Below are positions 59,865-64,000 of a DNA stretch of 64,000 bases, in pieces. Made by a program: the position numbers and the translations under genes. Source of the DNA: Kosmotoga olearia TBF 19.5.1 (GTDB taxonomy: Bacteria; Thermotogota; Thermotogae; Petrotogales; Kosmotogaceae); assembly GCF_000023325.1 (NCBI RefSeq), contig NC_012785.1, positions 124,001 to 188,000 on the forward strand, read 5' to 3'. The first letter of the stretch is position 1; the number at the start of each line of letters is the position of its first letter. The notes under the pieces were generated by a model that had not been told where the DNA came from, searched no databases, and saw only the letters and a program-made list of their open reading frames with translations.

Positions 59865-60638
59865 ATGAATATAAAAACCATGATTAAGGCTGCAGAAGCA
59901 GCGGGTAAATTAGCATTAAAGTACTTCAGAAGTGATTTTCTAAAGTACGAAACAAAATCTTCCAGTGCTGATCTAGTTACCGAAATTGACATTGCTTCTC
60001 AGAATGAAATTTTAGATGTGCTAAGCAAAAATTGTCCTGGCATACCAATAATTACAGAAGAAAAGAACCCACAAACTTATCCTGAGAAGTATTTTCTTGT
60101 AGACCCACTTGATGGAACCTTGAACTATTTTCATGGTATTCCTCTTTTCTGTGTTTCAATTGCTCTCATAGACAAGGGGTATCCGGTTTTAGGAGTTGTT
60201 CATGTGCCAACATTTTCGGAAACATTCACCGCCGAAAAAAGTAAAGGAGCTTATTTGAATTCAAAACGCATTCAGGTATCAAATAAACTCAGATTAGAGG
60301 ATGCACTATGTGTAACGGGTTGGCCATACAATAAAAAACTGCACAATTGGACACAAAACGCTGTTAGAAAGATGCTCGAAGTAACTCAAGAAGTAAGAAT
60401 ATTAGGCTCCGCTGCTTTAGAACTCTGTTATATTGCCGCAGGCAATCTTGATATATATTTTGAAATTGGGCTTTCGCCCTGGGACATCGCTGCTGGTTAT
60501 TTGATAGCGTCAGAAGCTGGTGCAACTGTTTCTTCTATATCGGTAGATGGTTTTGAATTGAATCTTGGGGAAATACTTGCAACCTCACCTGCTATTTATG
60601 CTGATACATTAAAGATACTAAGGAAATCATCTGAATAA
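59865..60638 (+). CDS. Inositol monophosphatase-family phosphatase
   Basis: 257 residues with the metal-binding motifs DLVTEIDIASQNEI, EEKNP, VDPLDGTLNYFHGIP and SPWDIAAGYLIASEAG. These Mg2+-dependent enzymes dephosphorylate inositol phosphates, fructose-1,6-bisphosphate or related sugar phosphates. Ending a sugar operon with a DeoR regulator and SDR, it may clear or salvage a sugar phosphate. AGAGGTG precedes ATG 59865. Confidence 0.9.
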   Translation: MNIKTMIKAAEAAGKLALKYFRSDFLKYETKSSSADLVTEIDIASQNEILDVLSKNCPGIPIITEEKNPQTYPEKYFLVDPLDGTLNYFHGIPLFCVSIALIDKGYPVLGVVHVPTFSETFTAEKSKGAYLNSKRIQVSNKLRLEDALCVTGWPYNKKLHNWTQNAVRKMLEVTQEVRILGSAALELCYIAAGNLDIYFEIGLSPWDIAAGYLIASEAGATVSSISVDGFELNLGEILATSPAIYADTLKILRKSSE

Positions 60639-60739
60639 TAAGCTGATTGATCTAGCGTTGTAGATATCTAATGCATTGAGAGAAGATATAGATCAATAAG
60701 GCTATGTGGTAAAATAACTTCAAGAAGGATTCGATAGTT

Positions 60740-60778
60740 GGGTCATATCATTTAGTAGATATGACCCTTTTCGTTTTT
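60740..60778 (+). terminator. Terminator of the sugar/polyol operon
   Basis: GGGTCATATC pairs with GATATGACCC around an 8-nt loop, followed by TTTTCGTTTTT. It separates the operon from glpP. Confidence 0.9.
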
Positions 60779-60830
60779 CTCATTTCTTCTAATTTTTGCT
60801 TACCCAATCACGTAACAAAGGAGGGATCAC

Positions 60831-61370
60831 ATGCTGAAGGGTATAATTGCTGCATTATGGGAAAGAACCATTCCACCTGAAAGGGTTCCTAACGATACCA
60901 TATTTTTCTTGAATGGTGGGCTTCTGGAGCTTCCCGAAAGGGTGAAAAGATTTAAGGAAAGCGGGAAACGTATTTATGTTGATATAGACTTCATCTCGGG
61001 TTTAAACAGCGACCATGACAGCGTCCAATACCTTAAAGAAATAGGTGTTGACGGTGTGATCACCGCTAAGGTCAGAACCTATAAAATTGCTTTATCCCTG
61101 GGAATACCGGGTTTGTTGCGTTTCTTCGCCCTGGATTCACGCGCAGTAGATAGAGGCCTGGAGCAGATACTCCACAACGATGTTAGAGCTGTTGAGATAC
61201 TGCCCGGGCTGGCAGCCTGCAAGGTATCAAAAAAGCTCAGGGGATTGCTTCCAAATGTCAATATAGTTGCAGCGGGACTGATCGATAATGTTGAAGAATT
61301 GAAAATGATAAAACCCTATGTAGATGCTATTTCCACAAGCAATAAAGAACTATGGTATCAAAGCTGGTAA
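60831..61370 (+). CDS. glpP: GlpP-family antiterminator (glycerol operon)
   Basis: 179 residues matching the GlpP family: TIFFLNGGLLELPERVKRF, KRIYVDIDFISGLNSD, GVDGVITAKV and EILPGLA, IVAAGLID. GlpP is a TIM-barrel-like RNA-binding protein that, with glycerol-3-phosphate, prevents termination in glp leaders in Bacillus. The glycerol-3-phosphate operon in this window has such a leader terminator (52837-52860). AAAGGAGGGATCAC precedes the ATG, and a terminator follows directly. Confidence 0.9.
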   Translation: MLKGIIAALWERTIPPERVPNDTIFFLNGGLLELPERVKRFKESGKRIYVDIDFISGLNSDHDSVQYLKEIGVDGVITAKVRTYKIALSLGIPGLLRFFALDSRAVDRGLEQILHNDVRAVEILPGLAACKVSKKLRGLLPNVNIVAAGLIDNVEELKMIKPYVDAISTSNKELWYQSW

Positions 61371-61371
61371 T

Positions 61372-61404
61372 AAAAAAGGTCGGGAAAACTCCCGACCTTT
61401 TTTA
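61372..61404. terminator. Bidirectional terminator between glpP and the surface protein gene
   Basis: AAAAAAGGTCGGGA pairs with TCCCGACCTTTTTT around AAAC; it serves both convergent genes. Confidence 0.9.
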
Positions 61405-61418
61405 TTTGTTCCTTTTCT

Positions 61419-64000
61419 TCAGTCTAACTTCACCGGGTTCATCGGATCAGTTATGTCGAACAGGATGACCCCTTCTTCGGTAACAACTGCCAGCATTTTT
61501 TCACCGGCAACAAGTTGCTTAACTTTTGCAACATCCTTAATGGCTTTGACTATTTCAGGGTTGTACGGATCTTCAACATTGAGAACGACAAGATCACCAT
61601 CAGCAATTGCGTACAGTGCGTTGCCTTTCAAAAGTAACCTGGTGACAGCATAGAAGCTATCGACTACCGTCTCTTTCATTATGTTGAGATCTACGTACTT
61701 CAGACCACCCTTTGCACCTGTTTCACCAACAAAGGCAACATCATCTTTCAGTACAACAGCCTGCGCATTTCCGCCTTCTTCTCCTGCATATTTGTAATTA
61801 CCATCTTCATCTCTCGTCAACTTGACAACACCTGAAAGGAAATCTGCCAGAACAATCTTCGAAGCATCTTCAGAGACATCGATGTCTGAAATAAACAACC
61901 CATTGTATATGACTTCAGACTGCCCAGGCAATCCCTGGTCGTCCAATGACACTTTGTAAACCTTAGCTCCAACAGCAGGATCTATATCGAGTATCCATAG
62001 AGCGTTATCGGCGTAAACCATGTCTATAGGATCTTTAAGGCCGAGTCCAAGCTCTTGTTTGAAAGCTGGCTGCGTAGTGCTGTAACCCAATTTCAGAGCG
62101 ATAAGATCGCCGTTATTGTTTATAACGTAAACAAGGTCTCCGTTTATTATCGGTGCAACTTCGCTGTTCAGATCAAGGTCGGTTAACCTGCGTTCGTAAA
62201 CCTCATCTATTCCTTCAGCAAAGATCTTTTCTACAAGGACTCCATTTTCGATATATACAACTTTGTCTCTTTCCGGAGCTGTCGTGAAGGTATATACTTC
62301 GCTATTGGAACTGCCACCTCTCGAATCAGTTGCTTTTACACGCCAGTAGTAGGTACTTCCAGCGTTAAGAATCTCTGTGAGCTTATAGCTGTCCTCTGAG
62401 GTGGTGGCAACAAATGTCAGAACGTCAGGATCTTCTCCAAGGTAAATGGTATTTACGATTTCATCACCATCGGGATCTTCTGATTTCCATTCAAACTCCG
62501 GTGACAGAGAAACCATTTCGCTTCCATTCTCCGGAACGCTCAATTGCACTCTTGGGGCGGCATTCCCGGTAACAAAGCTCCAGACATCTGAAACGGCTGA
62601 GTCTATTCCGTCGCTGGCTTCGACTTTCCAATAATAGACTTTATTTCCACTGTATTCAGTGAAACCGTAAGTTGTTTCTGTAGCCAGATCTATCTGTTGC
62701 ATATTATCGACATCTGTTCCAATGTACAGAGTGTAGAACAACGTATCACCATCAGTATCGGTTCCTTCCCAGCTGAGCACTATTTCGCCTGTCAGATCTG
62801 TTGCATCGTTTTCTGGTGCAATCAACTCAACAGCCGGTGGGTTGTTCTTTGTTGTGAAGGTCCATTTAGGTGATTCAGTTGAATTTCCAAATTCATCCCG
62901 CGCTACAACGTGCCAGGTGTATTTTTTGTGGCTTTCAAGCGGTGTCGTTATCGTAGCAACAGGCGTGATCAGTCCTGTGTACAGGGGTTCAGCCTGGCCG
63001 TCAAGGTAAACATCGAAAACAAGCTTTGCGTTGTCCGGATCATACGCATTCCACATTAGAACAACGTCAGTGGTTTCCACATCTTCAGACCCATCCATAG
63101 GAGTCGGATTGGAGAATTCCACAGGATTGTCCTCAACAATGAAACTGCTCACTTTTCCGTAACGCGGTTCTTCATCTTCTATCTTGATTTTCCAGTAATA
63201 TGTTCTGTTTCCTAGCAATGAATCAACAACTTCTTTAGAGAATATCTCAGGAAGGGTCAAAGATGTTTTGGATCCTACGAATTCACGGTCGATCATCTTT
63301 TCCTCACTGTCGTAAAGCACAAAAATGTAATTTACAGTCCCATCATCGCTGGTGTATTCCCATGAGAATGTGGCTGTAGCTGGATCAATTACGCTACCGT
63401 CTTCAGGTGACAGATACTCGAGGTTAGAATCAGCTGTTTCAATTCTCTCAGGCTGCTCTAACCAATTCTTTGCACCGTGAGCATCTGTAGCGACAATGTT
63501 GAGATAGTAAATACTATCAGGTGCCAGATTTTCGGCTACAAAGCTTGACAGATTGATACCGGTAGCCACCAACGTCTCAGGAACTTTGCTTGTGTCAAAA
63601 TAAACCTCAACGAAGACATCTTCGCCTTCAGGATCGGTTGCTTCCCATGTGAATTCAAGAGGAGCAACTGCACCGTATTTCCAGAGGTCTCCAGGACCGG
63701 TTATCTCTATCACCGGTTTTTCGTTACCTGTGACGAAGCTGCGTTTTTCGCTTATTCCTTTCTTGCCGATCGGATCGCTTGCTACTACCCACCAGGTATA
63801 GGTTGTATCAGGTGTCAGCGGGAAGTCAAGCTCGACCTCTTCAACGTTAGCACCAAGATCTACAACCACGGGTTCTTCTTCGCCATCAGGGAGAAGGAAC
63901 AGTTTGGCCGTGAATACAGGATCGTCCTGATCAAATACCGACCAGCTGAATTTTGATTTAATTGTTGAAACCGGAGCACCATCGAAAGGTTCTTTTAATT
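61419..64000 (-). CDS. Large surface protein: fibronectin-type repeats and LVIVD/beta-propeller end (N-terminus outside window)
   Basis: The frame stays open to the window edge, so the start is not seen. At least six repeats of about 90-100 residues end in TYYWKV/TYTWWV-like strands followed by a Phe-Thr-Thr segment (TYTWWVVASD, YYLNIVATD, YYWKIKIED, YTWHVVARD, YYWKVEASD, YYWRVKATD). This is the fibronectin type III-like pattern. The last 270 residues resemble a beta propeller with LVIVD-like blades (DLVVLNVEDPYNPEIVKAI, GVILFDITDPMNPVKLD). Likely a secreted or cell-surface adhesion or polymer-binding protein. Calcium-binding DPDGD loops are visible. Confidence 0.82.
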   Translation of the reverse strand, partial: LKEPFDGAPVSTIKSKFSWSVFDQDDPVFTAKLFLLPDGEEEPVVVDLGANVEEVELDFPLTPDTTYTWWVVASDPIGKKGISEKRSFVTGNEKPVIEITGPGDLWKYGAVAPLEFTWEATDPEGEDVFVEVYFDTSKVPETLVATGINLSSFVAENLAPDSIYYLNIVATDAHGAKNWLEQPERIETADSNLEYLSPEDGSVIDPATATFSWEYTSDDGTVNYIFVLYDSEEKMIDREFVGSKTSLTLPEIFSKEVVDSLLGNRTYYWKIKIEDEEPRYGKVSSFIVEDNPVEFSNPTPMDGSEDVETTDVVLMWNAYDPDNAKLVFDVYLDGQAEPLYTGLITPVATITTPLESHKKYTWHVVARDEFGNSTESPKWTFTTKNNPPAVELIAPENDATDLTGEIVLSWEGTDTDGDTLFYTLYIGTDVDNMQQIDLATETTYGFTEYSGNKVYYWKVEASDGIDSAVSDVWSFVTGNAAPRVQLSVPENGSEMVSLSPEFEWKSEDPDGDEIVNTIYLGEDPDVLTFVATTSEDSYKLTEILNAGSTYYWRVKATDSRGGSSNSEVYTFTTAPERDKVVYIENGVLVEKIFAEGIDEVYERRLTDLDLNSEVAPIINGDLVYVINNNGDLIALKLGYSTTQPAFKQELGLGLKDPIDMVYADNALWILDIDPAVGAKVYKVSLDDQGLPGQSEVIYNGLFISDIDVSEDASKIVLADFLSGVVKLTRDEDGNYKYAGEEGGNAQAVVLKDDVAFVGETGAKGGLKYVDLNIMKETVVDSFYAVTRLLLKGNALYAIADGDLVVLNVEDPYNPEIVKAIKDVAKVKQLVAGEKMLAVVTEEGVILFDITDPMNPVKLD

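Overview
The window looks like a chromosome segment from a member of the Thermotogota, probably a Kosmotoga/Mesotoga-type organism. This is inferred from gene content and was not checked by any search. Supporting signs are a lysine riboswitch in front of asd that closely resembles the well-known Thermotoga maritima asd riboswitch; a K+-dependent membrane pyrophosphatase; a glycerol-3-phosphate dehydrogenase/FAD oxidoreductase/DUF1667 operon together with a GlpP antiterminator; many secreted barrel-like proteins; and strong Shine-Dalgarno sites with frequent GTG/TTG starts.

Layout. 1-420: the 5' end of asd with its lysine riboswitch, attenuator and promoter. 626-4551: an IS remnant, a cold-shock protein and a two-component/c-di-GMP module (histidine kinase, a crippled receiver gene, an HD-GYP response regulator). 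4930-8291: a decayed AlwI-like restriction-modification system. Its endonuclease is frameshifted, its first methyltransferase is interrupted by an IS3-family element, and its second methyltransferase is intact. 8320-9300: a dense array of short palindromic hairpin units and other repeats. 9355-10946: two related type IV pilin-like genes, the second fused to a lectin-like domain. 10983-19650: a DUF202 protein, an APC transporter, tRNA-Pro, mnmA, an amino-acid ABC transporter operon ending in hutH, and tRNA-Leu. 19686-22804: an efflux operon ending in its own TetR regulator, with a perfect palindromic operator. 22904-28248: a K+ channel, a UvrD-type helicase and the H+/Na+-pyrophosphatase. 28314-31457: a secreted cluster of barrel plus OB-fold, nuclease lipoprotein and OB-fold lipoprotein. 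31501-36408: a mobile/repeat region with an IS110-family element, a GIY-YIG protein, hairpin arrays, MITE-like repeats and a complete group IIC intron inserted inside a hairpin unit. 36409-41160: DUF2207, ferritin, an FAD reductase and a PatB-like lyase. 41169-44070: the zur-znuACB zinc uptake operon with tandem operators. 44074-48630: a GntR-controlled ABC operon. 48769-52918: a nucleotidyltransferase, tRNA-Asn and the glycerol-3-phosphate oxidation operon with a leader attenuator. 53089-60778: a sugar/polyol uptake and catabolism operon carrying an internal deletion. 60831-61404: glpP. 61419 to the end: a large fibronectin-type/beta-propeller surface protein that runs out of the window.

How the parts work together. 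Several control circuits can be read from the DNA alone: lysine riboswitch to asd; TetR operator to the MFS operon; tandem Fur-family operator to zur-znu; GntR palindrome to the ABC operon; and a mutually exclusive terminator/antiterminator in front of the glycerol-3-phosphate operon, whose likely effector GlpP is encoded 8 kb away. The most unusual material is the pair of hairpin arrays and the intron that has landed in one of them. Removing the intron restores the array consensus exactly, which fixes the intron boundaries and links the repeats to stem-loop-directed retrotransposition. The barrel/OB-fold/nuclease cluster is the best candidate for an undescribed functional system.
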